A stretch of 64,000 nucleotides of DNA, taken from NCBI GenBank assembly GCA_030062745.1, contig CP099841.1, forward strand, positions 14,092,970 to 14,156,969, in the 5' to 3' direction. The notes under the pieces were generated by a model. That model saw only the letters and a program-made list of their open reading frames with translations, was not told the origin of the DNA and made no database searches. Positions within the stretch are counted from its first letter, which is position 1. Each line of letters begins with the position of its first letter. Positions 49,800-62,830 of the stretch are shown here, piece after piece. Source of the stretch: Capitulum mitella. Taxonomy: Eukaryota > Arthropoda > Thecostraca > Pollicipedomorpha > Pollicipedidae. The position numbers and the translations under genes are program-made.

Positions 49800-50326
49800 G
49801 TCCGGCTCCCTGGGACGGTCTCTGGGGTGCCCCAACGCACCTGCGATCTCTCCGAGAACTGCTCTCGATTTCTCAGCATCTGCCCATCTTCTTGCCACGG
49901 TCTGCTCCTGGTCTCCTCATCCCTCAGGTTTTGGCTTCGGTTGCTCGTAGTCCGTCCCCAAGTCTTCCCCTTGTAATTTTTCGTATGCTCATCATTTATT
50001 TATAACCGAATTCATGTTCTTTACTTACGTCATATTCTGCATCTTTGCGTTAAACATAAGCAGAGTCTTTTAAGACGTTAATGTGTTATTACCGCAAAGT
50101 GTTTTCTGCACCCTTGTTCCATTTTTGTCTGTCATATCACGGTCCCAGGGCCTCATTAATAACCTACTTTGTGAAGTCCTATTCAACAGACCGAGGGTAT
50201 CACGGCTAACCACTTTTTGCTATAGTATGGTGTTAAGGTAGGAGTACTGAAAATGTCAGGTCCCTGGGTTTTGAGGTGTTGAAGTAATGACGAAAAAAAT
50301 GAAGGGAAAAGCCCATTAGCCCGCTA

Positions 50327-51425
50327 TTAACTTGGGAGTAACGTCAGCCCCTTGGCGCACTTCTTAGATATCTCCGGAACGAAAAAATGCAGCTCCTTGA
50401 AACCTTCAGCAACTTTTTTATATAATTTCTTCACGAAATGAAAAAAATGGGAATGAGGCCATCGTAGATCACGGTTCGATGACGTCACAAAGGCAACCAT
50501 GTTTTGAGGCTCTATCTTCAGTTTTACTTCGTCGCCGTATTGCCGACGCTTTTGCAATGTTTGGTGACTTAGTCTTGCATTGCATCATGACCTGAGACTT
50601 CAATGTGGAGCACCTCTGGCCTCATGCTGGGTCATCTATGTTGAATATTCCGTTTGCATTTTCGGGGTCCGTTGAGAGTACATTTTAGAACGGGACTGAA
50701 TAAAGCGATCTTTTTAGAGGCGAGATAGATTATCAGAATTTCTTGCAATAATTTGCTCGTACAACCTACACAACAGTTTCTTGCAATAGTGCAGCATCTT
50801 TTCGCAGTTTGACGTTTGGCGATTTTATGCAGATTTCAGCACAGCGAGTGAAGTGGTGCGGCCTGTTTGACGTTTTGGGTGACGTATGTGGAGACATCAG
50901 CCTTTACCTGACTTGCAGGGTTATCCAGAGATGTTAGATGAAAGCTATCAGTGTGTTCGTGGTACTCCGAGTTTAAAACTAAAACATGATGGAATACTGC
51001 ATGTGCACGATAATTGGGGCCACTTTAAGGACTCTTTGCGCATAAGACTCTTCCAAAGTGTCTTTTTTTTAATCTCCGTGTCCGATGCGTCAGGAAACAT
51101 GCATTACTTAACACGTTACGGCGGACGTCGCATTTAATGACCTGGGGTCGGGTGGAGAATATGAGGTTAAGCTGTCGGGAACATATTGTGAACATATGTG
51201 AATATACACCAACATCAGTCTCGGTCTGCGTTGCATCGTTGTTAGGAGGCTCTGGAGAAGATGACCACTTTTTCGTTTTTGATCTGACCTGTGACGCCGT
51301 CAGTCATCCAGTAGTAAAAACGATGTATATGTCACAGAACCGCAAGGCTCGGCGATATCGATAACCTCTTGAATCAGCCGAATCGGACAGTGGGTTTCGA
51401 GATAGACGAGAGAGAGAGGCGTTAA
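50327..51425 (+). mobile_element. F6 repeat, copy B
   Basis: Aligns along its length with 3344-4536 in the same orientation. TTAA lies at both apparent ends (50327-50330 and 51422-51425). It fills most of the intron between exons e and f and ends about 190 bp upstream of exon f. Confidence 0.65.
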
Positions 51426-51612
51426 ACACTCCCACCCCTACCCCATCCCCAGTCAATGGAAGGCGGCGGAATATCCCGGCTAATGCCGAGTCAACGGACA
51501 GTGCCAGCAAAGCAGTAAGTCAAGTGAGGATCAGCGCCAACGTTTTGCACGTCCGGAGCCTGCTGATACCTGAATGCGGTTACCAATCTCACGTGACGTC
51601 CTGCGGCCACAG

Positions 51613-51860
51613 CTGCTGTCCGGAGCCATTCCCGGACGTCACCATCACCCTCATCATCCGGCGCAAGACGCTGTTCTACATGTACAACGTCGTGCTGCCC
51701 TGCATGATGATGTCGGTGCTGACGCTGCTGGTGTTCTGCATGCCGCCCGAGAGCGGTGAGAAGATTGCGCTCGGCGTCACCGTCCTGCTGGCCTTCAGTG
51801 TCTTCATGTTAGCCATCGCGGAGAAGATGCCGGAAACTTCGGACAGCGTGCCCCTCATAG
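51613..51860 (+). CDS. nAChR alpha exon f: vicinal Cys pair, M1 and M2
   Basis: The exon completes a split Ser codon (AG+C) and reads [20 protein letters not shown], so the loop C tip is [11 protein letters not shown]. Adjacent Cys residues define alpha-type subunits. M1 follows (about [10 protein letters not shown] to LLVFC), then [11 protein letters not shown] leads into M2 ([16 protein letters not shown]). The Glu of GEK forms the intermediate charge ring and the conserved 9' Leu is present. Position 2' is Ala where vertebrate alpha7 and alpha9 have Ser. The exon ends [12 protein letters not shown] plus G, with donor GTACGT at 51861. The acceptor cggccacag (ends 51612) has a weak pyrimidine tract. 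The M3 exon was not found downstream in the window. Confidence 0.95.
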
Positions 51861-54051
51861 GTACGTCCTGCGGCCGCATGACACGCGTTTGGGTATACGT
51901 CAGCTTACAATGAACCTCTAAATGCATTTTCGATAGCGTAAAATCCATCGAGCGGTTCCCCGCAAGACAGGTGCAAATCGATTTTAACTCGCGAAGGAGT
52001 TTCGTTTTAGGCTCACGTACTGAGGGGGTGGAAGATGGGGTTGTCACTTGCCAGTTCCCGTGATACATCGCATGATCTCATGGTCATTGTTTATCTTTGG
52101 TTGAATATGGAGATTACTCCAAGTTGAAAAAATCACGTGGATGGCGATGGTCTGCTAGAAAACATCATGCTTAGGCGGTTTTCCAGGTCTTTGAGTTTCA
52201 CCGGGACTAGCTGAACATTTATGATGCGCCAAGAACCTTCTGTGAACAGGGAAAGCAATGTTTTAACTTTTGCCGGACCGGGGGTAGTGTCAGGAAGTTC
52301 GCTGAATATGGCCAATAAAGGAAACGGAGCAGAGACGTTAAACTTAGACTACATTGTCAAGCATCATTTTTACGTCTTGCGTCAGTTTTCAAACACAAGG
52401 TCACCTGAGTTCATTGATCTTTGGTGCAGGTCAAATACGACGATGCTCCAAAAAATCGAGGTGGCATGACATAGTGTGAGATGCATTCATTGGTATAAAA
52501 CTTGCCACGTTCATAGATCATGGCAAACGAAACAGTGCTGCTATTTCGAATTTTCCGGAAATATGCCGGTTATTGACATCACGCCAGATAAACTTTCGAC
52601 CCTTTTTACGTTTGCGATTGAGGTTGTGGGTCTAGTCCGGCCGTTTTGAAGCTTGAGTATACGCCCCGGTGACTCTCACATCCTTTGCACACGTAATTGG
52701 GCCGCTTGACCAGTTACCTGCTGTCAGGTCACCGACTTAGGAACCTCTAATATATGATTAGAATTTAACTGCCAATGGTGACCTAATCGCATTTGATTGA
52801 GGCTGACGTGATTTGACCTTTTAAAATGTAATGTTTTTGTTGTAAATGCGAACACACTTTGGATGGCCAACCGTGATAAGATCTACAGACATACCTTCCT
52901 TCTGTGCTGTTTGTACTGTCCCAACCATGTTATTTGTGGTCGTCAAACAGAAACTTGGGACGACTGGGATGGTGTTGTGATTCCTGTTGTTATCTTCGAA
53001 AAAATGCGAATCAGTTTCCAACAAAGTTCCCAGGAAGAAGCCTCGTGAATGTCTTAGGTTGTCCGAGATCCAAGTCTGTCCGAGAAAATTCTGGTATATT
53101 TTTTCAATGGCGCAGTAGTAGCAGACATTACTACGGGCGCTTAAGTAATGTTTGTCTTGCGATTTTTATCCAGTCACATCATAACGTACTCTCATTGTGC
53201 GTACTCTTCCCGGTAATAAATTTGCTATAATACTTTTCTTCCAATATAATACTAAAAAATACTATTCTTCGAAAAACTGGTGATTGCTGGCGATTTTCCG
53301 CCATCCGGCAGCCTTGTAGGTTAACGGATAGCCATATGACAATAACTGTGGCGCATCGTCCTATGCCATCGTATGCTACAAGCCAGTGTTATGGGAAATG
53401 ATGTGCTTGAGCTAAACACATCATGAACGCCAGTTTGCAGTTTGCACACGCAGTGAAACAGCTGCGTGTGCAAACTGCAAATTATTATCTGCAAATTATT
53501 AGGCCAGTTTCAGGTCCGCAGTGCTATGAAATAGCCGTGAACATTCCATACAGGTATACTGTATACTTGTGGGATAATGCGCACCCCCGTAATCGCAACA
53601 TTTAACATTGTGCCCGTGGGCAAGCATGAGTGAAATGTATGTCCATGAGGACATGGACCTAAAAGCTGGCTGAGCACTCCCAATAATTTCATAAAACTAC
53701 GCTTATATCTGTAAATATAATACTGTCTTCTGCAGATAAAATACTAAAGATAATTTACTCTAGTCTGTTGGTTTGCTGTGGCAAATGGTGGCAGAATATC
53801 TTGTGTTCTGTCTGGATATAACGATGACATTGAAACTGTAGGAAATGAGGTTTTCCTTAGAAGTCTGTGGTGGCTGATTTGACCAGCGATTCTTGGTGCA
53901 CTTCAGGTGTAAGCAGTGTGGACACGAGTATTTAAAGGTGTTGAAAGCATTGTGTATGTTAATTTCAGAAGCTTAGCCAGCCATGGTGTTGAGTGACTGT
54001 ATCAAAATGATGGCTTTATGTCGTGCTTGGAGTTGTATTTTAGCTGCAATA
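51861..54051. other. Downstream intron, no M3 exon seen
   Basis: I looked for an M3-like hydrophobic exon beginning in the GX phase after VPLI and found none. A 20-bp hairpin lies at 53434-53481. Confidence 0.6.
53434..53481. repeat. Perfect 20-bp hairpin, 8-nt loop
   Basis: TTTGCAGTTTGCACACGCAG, loop TGAAACAG, then the exact reverse complement (53462-53481). TCTGCAAATTATT follows as a short direct repeat. Confidence 0.95.
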
Positions 54052-55279
54052 TTAACCGGTCCCCGACTGGGGGGGGGGCAGTTGACTGCGCCCCTGAGGT
54101 TTTTCTGGGATTGCGAGAGAACGAACGAACACAGAGCCACGAAACTTTGTGTACCTTTTGCTTCATTAATTTTACATCTCGTGTCAAAATTTTGACCTCA
54201 GGTCAGGTCAGGTGCCTGACCTGGGTCAGGTCAAACATACCTATGTCCAAAATAGTTTAGCGCCCTGTAACTTTTTCGCAAAACGAGATATCTCAATAAT
54301 ACTTTCAGGGATTAGTGGACGTGATAGATGAAACAAATCTGCTACCTCAGATTTTTCGGAATTTTCCAGGTCATTGACCTAAGGTCAAGCCCATTTTTAA
54401 CACATGTCGTCGTTCTTTCGGAAATTGACGAAATATTCCATAACATTTTTAGTGTGGAGTCAAGCAGACATCTAGTTACCGTCATTGTGCAACGTATGAA
54501 TGACTTCCAGCCATTGACTTGAGGTCAGGTCAGGAATAACTGTAGTGAGCCAAAATGTACACCGTCAAAATCATCGATAAATTACTCAGAATGGGTAGAA
54601 AATGGCACAACTAGCTTGCACAGACGTAGTTAATACCAGGAACCTCAAAAAGTTTGAAAAAGTAGCATATTTTGGAAATAAAGAGGCTCTCGCGAATAAA
54701 GCTCTGCCAATTTTGTAGATTGGTAACTAATGAATTTTTCCAAAATCTAAGCATGAAAAGCATCACAAGAACCTCCAAGATCAATAAAATATACATAGAT
54801 TCTCTTTTTTCGCGAAAATCAAGGAGCGCTAAAATTACTTTCCGTCAATTTGTTACCGCATACGGCAGTAGCGCACGCCTACAGCTGCCGCGAGAAATGC
54901 CGTGTCTTTAACTCAACGTTTCGGCGTATATATTGAACAAATCTGGGAAATTAGACGTGTATTGGCATCCGCGGACCTTTACTTGTGCGCTGGTGCCGTT
55001 ACCTAAGCGTTTTTAGTCAAAGCCCTTGAGATTCAGGCCATTTCTCGGCCTCATGCAGTCGGCTATGAGAAAACATATGTATAGGGCGTAAATTGCTTAC
55101 ATATTATCTAAAACTAAAAAAAGAGACCAGTTTCGAGCTCTACTCGTCACAAGCCTTCCAACGGTGTGCTTATTTTTATTGTGCGACCAACCGTTCGTGA
55201 GTTAGCGGGAGACGGCCAACTGCCCCCCCCCCCCCAGTCGCCCATGTTCGAAACGGACCGACGGTCGTGCGCGGGTTAA
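54052..55279. mobile_element. F5 TTAA element (1,228 bp)
   Basis: TTAA occurs at 54052-54055 and 55276-55279. CGGTCCCCGACTGGGGGG with CAGTTG at the left is mirrored by CAACTG with CCCCCCAGTCG at the right. The outer termini are more diverged (TTAACCGGTCC and TTAACCCGCGC). AGGTCA half-sites cluster at 54191-54235. There is no coding capacity. Confidence 0.7.
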
Positions 55280-57224
55280 GCAGCATTTGGCTTCATCACA
55301 TTTGCTGACAGTTGGTTGGCACTTAGCCGTCCATTTTTTCTTGGGTAATAAGTGCTGTGTCCGGCCGATTTCCCATTCGGTAATCGGAAAACCTTGGAAA
55401 AACCTTGGCGTCCGATAATCCTTTTGATTCCGATAATCAACACTAGTTGTGATACATCCGAGTTCACTTTAGACGCGTTGCAAATTCAGGAGGCGGCAGC
55501 GACAGGTGATGATTAGCGAACAGACAGTGCAGAGCAGCAGAACGGCAGAGTAGTTGAAGGACCTCGCGTCGCGTTGTGATCTGCAATAACCTAGGTGACA
55601 AACTAAGGATAGTATGGTGGCGGGGCCGGCAGGGCGGTGCAGATAAGTGATACAGTCCCGACGACGGCGTGCCTAGGAGTGCTGTCAGGGGAATCCGGGG
55701 TGCGAGTTTCGCGCGTAACTGGGCTGACATATGGGCTTGTGAAGAAATACATGGTGCCTTATGCGATGCTGAACTGTGATTGGTTATCTGAAAGTTTCTG
55801 GTGAATGGTCAAGAGGGAAAGCGCATGACCGCTGCGTGGTCAGCCTATCCGGCTCTGGTGTCAGTCGACTGTATAACACATGGACGTGCAACATTTGTTA
55901 ATTAAAATGGATGGTGGCGCTGCCGGGTGGCTCTGGGTGTGGCAATGAAGCGGTAATTTCTTAATACAAGCGCTTTGCTCATCGCGACAAAAATAAAACA
56001 GACAAAAACAAAAACAAACGCGAAACTCCGACGCCGCGAAGGCACTGCAATCTACGAAGGTACGATTAAAATAGGCGAATAAGACAATAATGAAGGTGGT
56101 GATTAGTCATGGTTAACTACGCAGAGGGTGCTAACCGGCGCCGTGGTTGATACAGATGTAAGACACTGCGCTTCGAGCGGCGTGCGAAGGCGACGGAGCG
56201 GCGGGTAGCTGATTGTTACAGAGTAGCATCTGCCACCCTAAAGTTCCTCTGTCCTGTGTTTGTTTTTACCAGAATTCTACAGCTCCAGTTCTGGAGACTG
56301 TCTCGACTGCATCAGCCTTACATCTGCTGGTTCTCGAAATCACAAGGCGATATGATGCTTTTCAATCAGTCACAATGTGATGATTACACCACGTTTGGCA
56401 ACCACTTCCGTCTGTAGACCGTGTAAAAAGTGCGCTGCACTTTGTCTCGTTCTCTTTCTCGGTACGGCTGCGTGATGCGTGGAAGCTCTCTCTCTCTCTC
56501 TCTCTGTGCAACTGCGCGAGTGCTGCAAGTGGTAATACAATGTGGACGTGTGAAGTAACAACTCTTCATACAACTAAGTAAAGGACTGAAAGACTTAGCC
56601 TTTGGCACAGGCGAGGTCGCCAACAGGCGAACGATCACGCCAAGAAGAAGATAAATCACTGTTGCACTTATTCATACACACGGCGCCGCGCGATTGGCAC
56701 AGAGCATGGAGCGGGCTGAGCGCCGGGCACGTGTTTCACTATCGCGGCTGAGCGTCGCGCAAGTGCCGCAGTATACACCGCGGCCGTGCCCGCCGCCCGG
56801 TATCTGTGTGAACTGCGTGAAAACGTTTTGTGGCACCGGTCTCGTGATGTAGGATGCATACTGTACGAGTCGATGTTAAAGGATTTAATGCCGCACCATT
56901 TCTGATTAATGGCAATGGGGCAGATGATGCGACAGACACCAGAAACGACCGACATATAGGTGTCAATGCCTTTTTTTACCTTGACTGACCATGTTGAACT
57001 TTGATATGACATTGCAGATTGCAGGTCTTATATGTGTGTCAGACACATTTGCAACGTATTCAGATCAAATCACATCATTATACTTTCAGGAAAACGCATC
57101 TACTGCTCTTAGAAAAGAGGATTGTTTTCCTTGATGTTTGACTTCGTTCAATATGGTCAGTTTTCACCTCAAATACGTTGTTTGCCCCACTTGAGCAAAC
57201 CAGGCTTATTGTGTACTGGTAACC
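55280..57224. other. No recognisable gene; (CT)n tract
   Basis: A CT microsatellite covers about 56485-56506. No coding exon was recognised. Confidence 0.5.
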
Positions 57225-57504
57225 CGTTTAGAGCCACGTTCAAATCTTGGCTATCAAAGTTTTGTGCCAAAAATAGCAACAGGGTATTTTGACCTAAGAT
57301 GACCCCTGTTTGCCTTAATATTGTACTGATTGGTTGAAATCTGAGTCCTGTCTTCTAGATTCGCCAATCGCCTTTCAGCGTTTTTTTTTTATAATTTTTC
57401 AGTAGACCATTAGTTCTCGTTATATTGAAGTCGGGTGGAGGATGGTTCTCATAAGCCCCCCGCCCAGCGAAGGTGGATCCGGATGCCGGTTCGGCGAGGA
57501 TTAA
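57225..57504. mobile_element. F3 TTAA element, right-end fragment
   Basis: Matches 6405-6642 (agagccacg, ttggctatcaaa, ggatccgg, tcggcgagg) and ends with TTAA at 57501-57504. The left end is not recognisable. Confidence 0.75.
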
Positions 57505-58645
57505 TTGAGTGAAGTGGTCTCAAATACAATGAAGTTAATAAGTTCACCAATTTAGTAAAGTTATTAACTGCGTCCGGTTGCGACATGTATGGCGTGATCT
57601 GACTCACGACTTCACGGAGCACATGACAGTTCTGTGTAGTGTTACGAAGTGCTCAAATGATTATTGCATTACCGCCCAACTTTCCATCTCCAGAATTCCT
57701 GAAACAAGCACAAAATATCCGTGGTGTCAAACGCAACACGAAAGTTTCTGACCATAAGTAGCTGATCTTGAATTTCGTACTGAAATTTGGTAGATCATTT
57801 TGTGATGTAACATGTCTCGGTAGTCTTGAAAGTTTCATATGAACATACGCAGTACGGAAAATTACGCAACATCTTATTTCAGGAGAGTTAACCTTCTGTC
57901 AGGCCATGAATCATCGGCCGCAGATAACCCAGGTATGATTGTTTCCCAGTCCCAAGAAAAACAATTGCCAATTCAGTGCAGTGAGTGTATCAACACTCTG
58001 CAAGGTGAGATAGGCTGTCAGTCCGGCCGGCTGGTGCCAGGGCTCAGGCCATCGGCGCTCTGACGTCACGCGTTGCGGCCGGTCGGGACGGCGGGCCGGC
58101 TGGCGGTCGGCTGCTCCGGCTGCTGAACGGCTGCCGGGCGGCTCGCCCGCGTTCGATCGGCGTCGGCTCTGCGTTCGGCCGGGCCGTGTCGTCTGCGAGT
58201 CCGGCGGCGCGACTTGTAATTTGTCTCTTAAATTATTGACTCCTTGAAATTACAACAAAAACGTGTATTTACTGTAACACTATGAACATATCTGATGCAC
58301 TGGTGGATTTATGGGTGTGGTATAGTGAAGCAGAGTGGCGCAAAGAATACAGGTATCGTGATTTAGCCTCATTAGGGAAATATTTTCAGTCATCTTTTTA
58401 AATTCCAATCTCAGTTTGACCCTGGGCCTGGCGAGGGTTGCCTGAATTGCCTCTAAATTTCAGGCATTTTGCAATATGCGCATGCTGTTGAGAACCGCTG
58501 TAGGAAAATGGATCTTAAAATAGGAATAAGAAGACTCTCAGCGACGTCAGCAACTGGCTGAAACTGTAGCCAAGGCCATTATAACTGCTCGAAACGGTGA
58601 AAAGTGAGCCTGAGCGAATAGCAGAAACGTTTTGTCGTTGTTCTC
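57505..58645. other. No recognisable gene; GC-rich patch
   Basis: A GC- and CpG-rich patch lies at about 58020-58205, similar in composition to 32290-32830. Confidence 0.5.
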
Positions 58646-59863
58646 TTAACCCTATTCCCGGAGGGCTAGATGGTATGGTCGATTCGCGGAAGGGGGGGGG
58701 CGAATTCGACCCGCCTGAGATCTCGAGAACTGCACATCCAATTTCATCGCAGCAAACGGCAATCGATTTGCCATGACGTGAACTACATTTTTACAAAAAG
58801 AAAGTTTCAAAATTTTGAAAGATGTGGATGCAGGGGGCAAAGATGTCAAAATCAGAGGTATTTTTGGGTTTCTTATAATTCCGTTGTTTATGGACCGATT
58901 TCGATGAAACTGGCACGAATCCAGAGATTATGAATAGGACTTTTACCATTGGTACTTACATCTGAAATTTTGAGAAAATTGATGAGCGTTCACAGGGTTT
59001 CAAAAATAGGAGGATTAGTTTTTGAACAACTGAATGAACAAAAAAGGCAAAAACACTTTTCAGGATTCTGCTAGTCATGTTATCCTAAAGAAGTACAAAT
59101 CGCATTACAATGTTTGTACAATGTTCGCATAGGCGGTGCCAGGGACATGAAAAAGGGGAACTGTCCTGGTCACACGTTTTTTAGATCAACTTGTGACCTT
59201 TAACCTTAAGTGACCTCCAGTGACCTTGGAGTCACCTGGAATGATCTCGTGTGCGTTTAATGCTATCTGTAAACGTTTTCAGTTATTTGAGTTCACTATT
59301 TCAAAGAGTTCATTTTATGGCTATTGCGATATAGTGTACGCTCTCTGACATTTTAGGTCATAGCTCCGTGACCCGACCTGATATCAGGCTGAAACTTGAT
59401 ACACAATTAGAACGCACCTTTTTACGTCATATGTATTCTGGGTTTGGTACTGGAAAAAAACAGCGCTCAAATTATTGCAATAAAACCAAGTTTTGACTTT
59501 TGACCTTGACCTGACCTTGTAAAGTTGCCTCAGATGAACAAAACTATATCTGCACATTGCTTAGCTATTTAGCTATACATCCATATAAAGTTTTAAGCTC
59601 TATCTTAAAAACGCTGTTTTTGGCAGACATTTTCCTTTTACCCTCAACTAAGCCAAAAATGACATGAGTTGCCTACCAAAAACGTTGCCTGGCTCCGCCC
59701 CTGAGAAAAATGGAATTTTGAAATTTTGTCACGGCACGTAGAAAGAATAGCTAGGAAAAGTCAGCAAGTTTCGTGAAGCTGCATTCAAACGCCTGGAATT
59801 GGCAAGCAAAAAACCCGAGGGTGGGTCGATTCAGCCCCTCCCCCCTGCTGGGAATAGGGTTAA
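58646..59863 (-). mobile_element. F1 TTAA element, complete copy (1,218 bp)
   Basis: TTAA lies at 58646-58649 and 59860-59863 with inverted TTAACCCTATTCCC termini. It is in reverse orientation relative to 23195 and 41535, with the same length. ATCTCGAGAAC lies at 58720-58730. Confidence 0.92.
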
Positions 59864-62830
59864 TCCATCCGAACTTGGTGTACCTTCTAAGGTATCCTTT
59901 CTGCATCTTATGACGAAACATTTTCCTCTACACTGCCATGGTAATGAGCTATGACGTCATAACTGAAGTCATGTTAACTCTTTTCGCGCGCCGAGCGGCC
60001 GGTTTACAGCGGTCTCATTTTTCTCTCACTGTAAGACGGTTGGAGTGCACAAATACAACAAAATATATATCAATCGACTCGGGATTGTATGTTCTTTAAG
60101 ACTATACATAGATTTAATTGGCTTATGCTCGCTACCGGGATAATCGAGGGCGCAAACTGAGGTCATGGGCTACGGCGGAAAACACATAACTTTTTATCTT
60201 TGGGAATACGGTAGAAAATAGGTATCCCAAAACAACCTGTACACCCGAATTGCTTGAGATATAAGGAATCGAATGAAATAAATTCGGTGCAGTTGATCTT
60301 TTATTTCATCAAAAGAGGTTGCAATGCAGCGAACACCTGACGTTTGCTTTGACGGGCGGAGTGGCGTCGGCCGCGGAGTGATGAGTCTGCAATACGACGG
60401 CATGCCTGAAATCGGATTTTGTGTTGAATATCAATTCGAAAAACGCTTTTAAGGCACCTAAGCCACGATTTTAAGGTCATTCATGAGGTCGTTGTCGGTC
60501 ATTGGCTTTAGATAACTTTAGAGGAGCTACGATGACCTTTATATGTTATTCGACGATGGTGCTTGTTAACTGAGAGGTTACATTTGACTTCGGCGTCTGT
60601 AATTAGCCGTTTTCACGATGGCTAATTTTGCGTTGGTACTCTCCGAAAGCTACCAAAATTCCACAGGGAGCAAAAGTAGACTATTTTTTAGTTTAATGGT
60701 AGCCTTTTATGGATTACTCGACACATAGTACATGTTACAACTTAACATTACAGAAATTAAGTTTTAGGCCCAATAAAGCACTTGCATGTGGATTTCGGAG
60801 CTATATTTTTCTGTTGCACGGAACCATATTTGGTATCCTACTAGACGTTTGTACCCTGGCAACTGCAAGTGTAAAACAGTGATAGCGCAAGAGATTCTAG
60901 CGACGTGTGCAAGGTGGGCGACATGAAAACCGAAGGAAAGATCGAGGGTGAATCCAGGCAACCGTTTCGCGAAATTTGATTCGCAAATCATGATGCAGTG
61001 TGTGCAGAACGCTTCGAAATGAGGTGTAAATAATTATAAAATTCAGTCCCATTCACATCACAGCATGAAAATGTTCAAGACATTCGACCTGTCCGTACTC
61101 TTGACCCCTTGCTTTATGTGAGTATGCCAATTCAGAAGACCGAAAGATGAGAACGCATTTAGCATCTTCAAGAATAGCTTTAACATACTTCTGGTTTTTA
61201 GACATGGTGTATGAGATATTTTGGTACATATGAAACGATATGTTTTGCATCGAACAATATACATAACTGTATTGGCAGTAGCAGTGAAACCTCTGTGGAG
61301 ACGGGGGGAGGACGGGGCAAGCATGCCTTTTATCTCATTTTTCAATGCACCACCATAGGGCTTTTGCTTAATCTTGTCCAAAGTTGGGGGGGAGGGCGAC
61401 TGCCTTCCCCTCGCCTGGGTCCCATTACCCCTGGATATTGGTATATGTGAGATAAACATGAATTCCATGTACCTCTGATCTGCAGCTGATTTATATAACA
61501 ATACGTCTCCTGGTATATTGCGGGCCGTAAATTAATCGAATATATACGACTAGAACACAAGCAATTATGAGCTACTATATCAATCTGATATTAAGCAGTG
61601 TCAGCGGCGGACAAAATCAAGCTACTTGCGCAAAATAAAACATTCCATACCAATACTTACCAGCCATATCTCCCACTATCTTCTATGAACTTCACAACGC
61701 CAGAATGCAAAAACTGGGGCTGACTCTAACTCAAAGCACAGAAGCCCAAAGCACATGGCTGTTCACCAATCAGGGTTCCAGAATCCTTATCAATCTAAAC
61801 TCTGATTGGTCGAAATTCAGCGGCGACAAGAATGCTAACAGGCTCTAAGGTGAACCCAACGAACGATCAGCGGCTTTATAACTGGGGCGCTGATTGGCTG
61901 GTACAGTATTTTATATAGTCCTTGCGGTTGGTCCCAGCCGCATTCCATTGGGAGCAAGCTGCCAGATCGGATTTGGTCCAACGCGGCGAGTGGGACCAAA
62001 CATTTGGTACCCGCGAACTTCGAATGTAGAATATGGACGTCGCAGCAAGCAACGGTCCTCTAGTGTTAAATCTGTCCAATATTTTGATGATTCCGAGAAC
62101 TTAACACGTATTTATCTCGAGTTTAGCGAACTTTCCATGCGTTTTCAATTAGGTCCCTGAGGAATTTACGGGCGGTACTTTCCGAAATTAACCATCGTGA
62201 AAACGGCCATTATGTACAAAAATGCTTCTGCAGCTCCGACAATGCATTTAAGCCGAGGACCCCACTGAACAAGGACTGACCCAGCATGACCTGGAGACTG
62301 ATAAATGAACGACGCACACTATGGTATCCGTTTCGTTTCATCATCATTTATTCTTTAGCGTTCATTTGTGCTTAAACTCGAAAATTGCCCATTTTCTGGC
62401 AATTTCTGACCTTTGGCCCGATCTTGAAGGTCATTTGTTGACCTGAGACCTTAAAAAGAGATACTAGTCGCGAGATCTCGTCACGCGCAACACGCTGGTG
62501 TTTACCGCGAAGCTCTAGGATGCTTGGTGTGGAAATGGCCGGGAGGTCGTACCAATCGTCCCGTATACGTCCGCCTTATGCAGAAGGTCCTATACGGGCG
62601 AGGCTTAAATGTGATTTCTTGATGGGTCTTGAATTATGCGTCCTTGATTAGTACTCTATGCACCCAGGGAAATTTCTGAAAACTGTCTGGTACTGAAGTG
62701 GGTTTTGGGCATAATGGCTGTAAGATATATTTTTAAGACTCCTTAAGACTTTGAGGCTCTTAATGACTTTAAGATAAGAACGAATTTAAGACAACTAACT
62801 CAACTCAACTCAACTTATGATAACATTAAC
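59864..62830. other. No recognisable gene; R5 copy B at 61275-61432
   Basis: R5 copy B (gtgaaacctctgtggagac to the poly-G tract and atgggacc) is the only recognised repeat. ACTCAACTCAACTCAACT simple repeat lies at 62797-62814. Confidence 0.55.

Noticed and set aside
49449..50005. Long frames overlapping exon e
   Set aside because: Only 49693-49799 matches the receptor family and has in-phase splice sites; the flanking open sequence is intron read-through.
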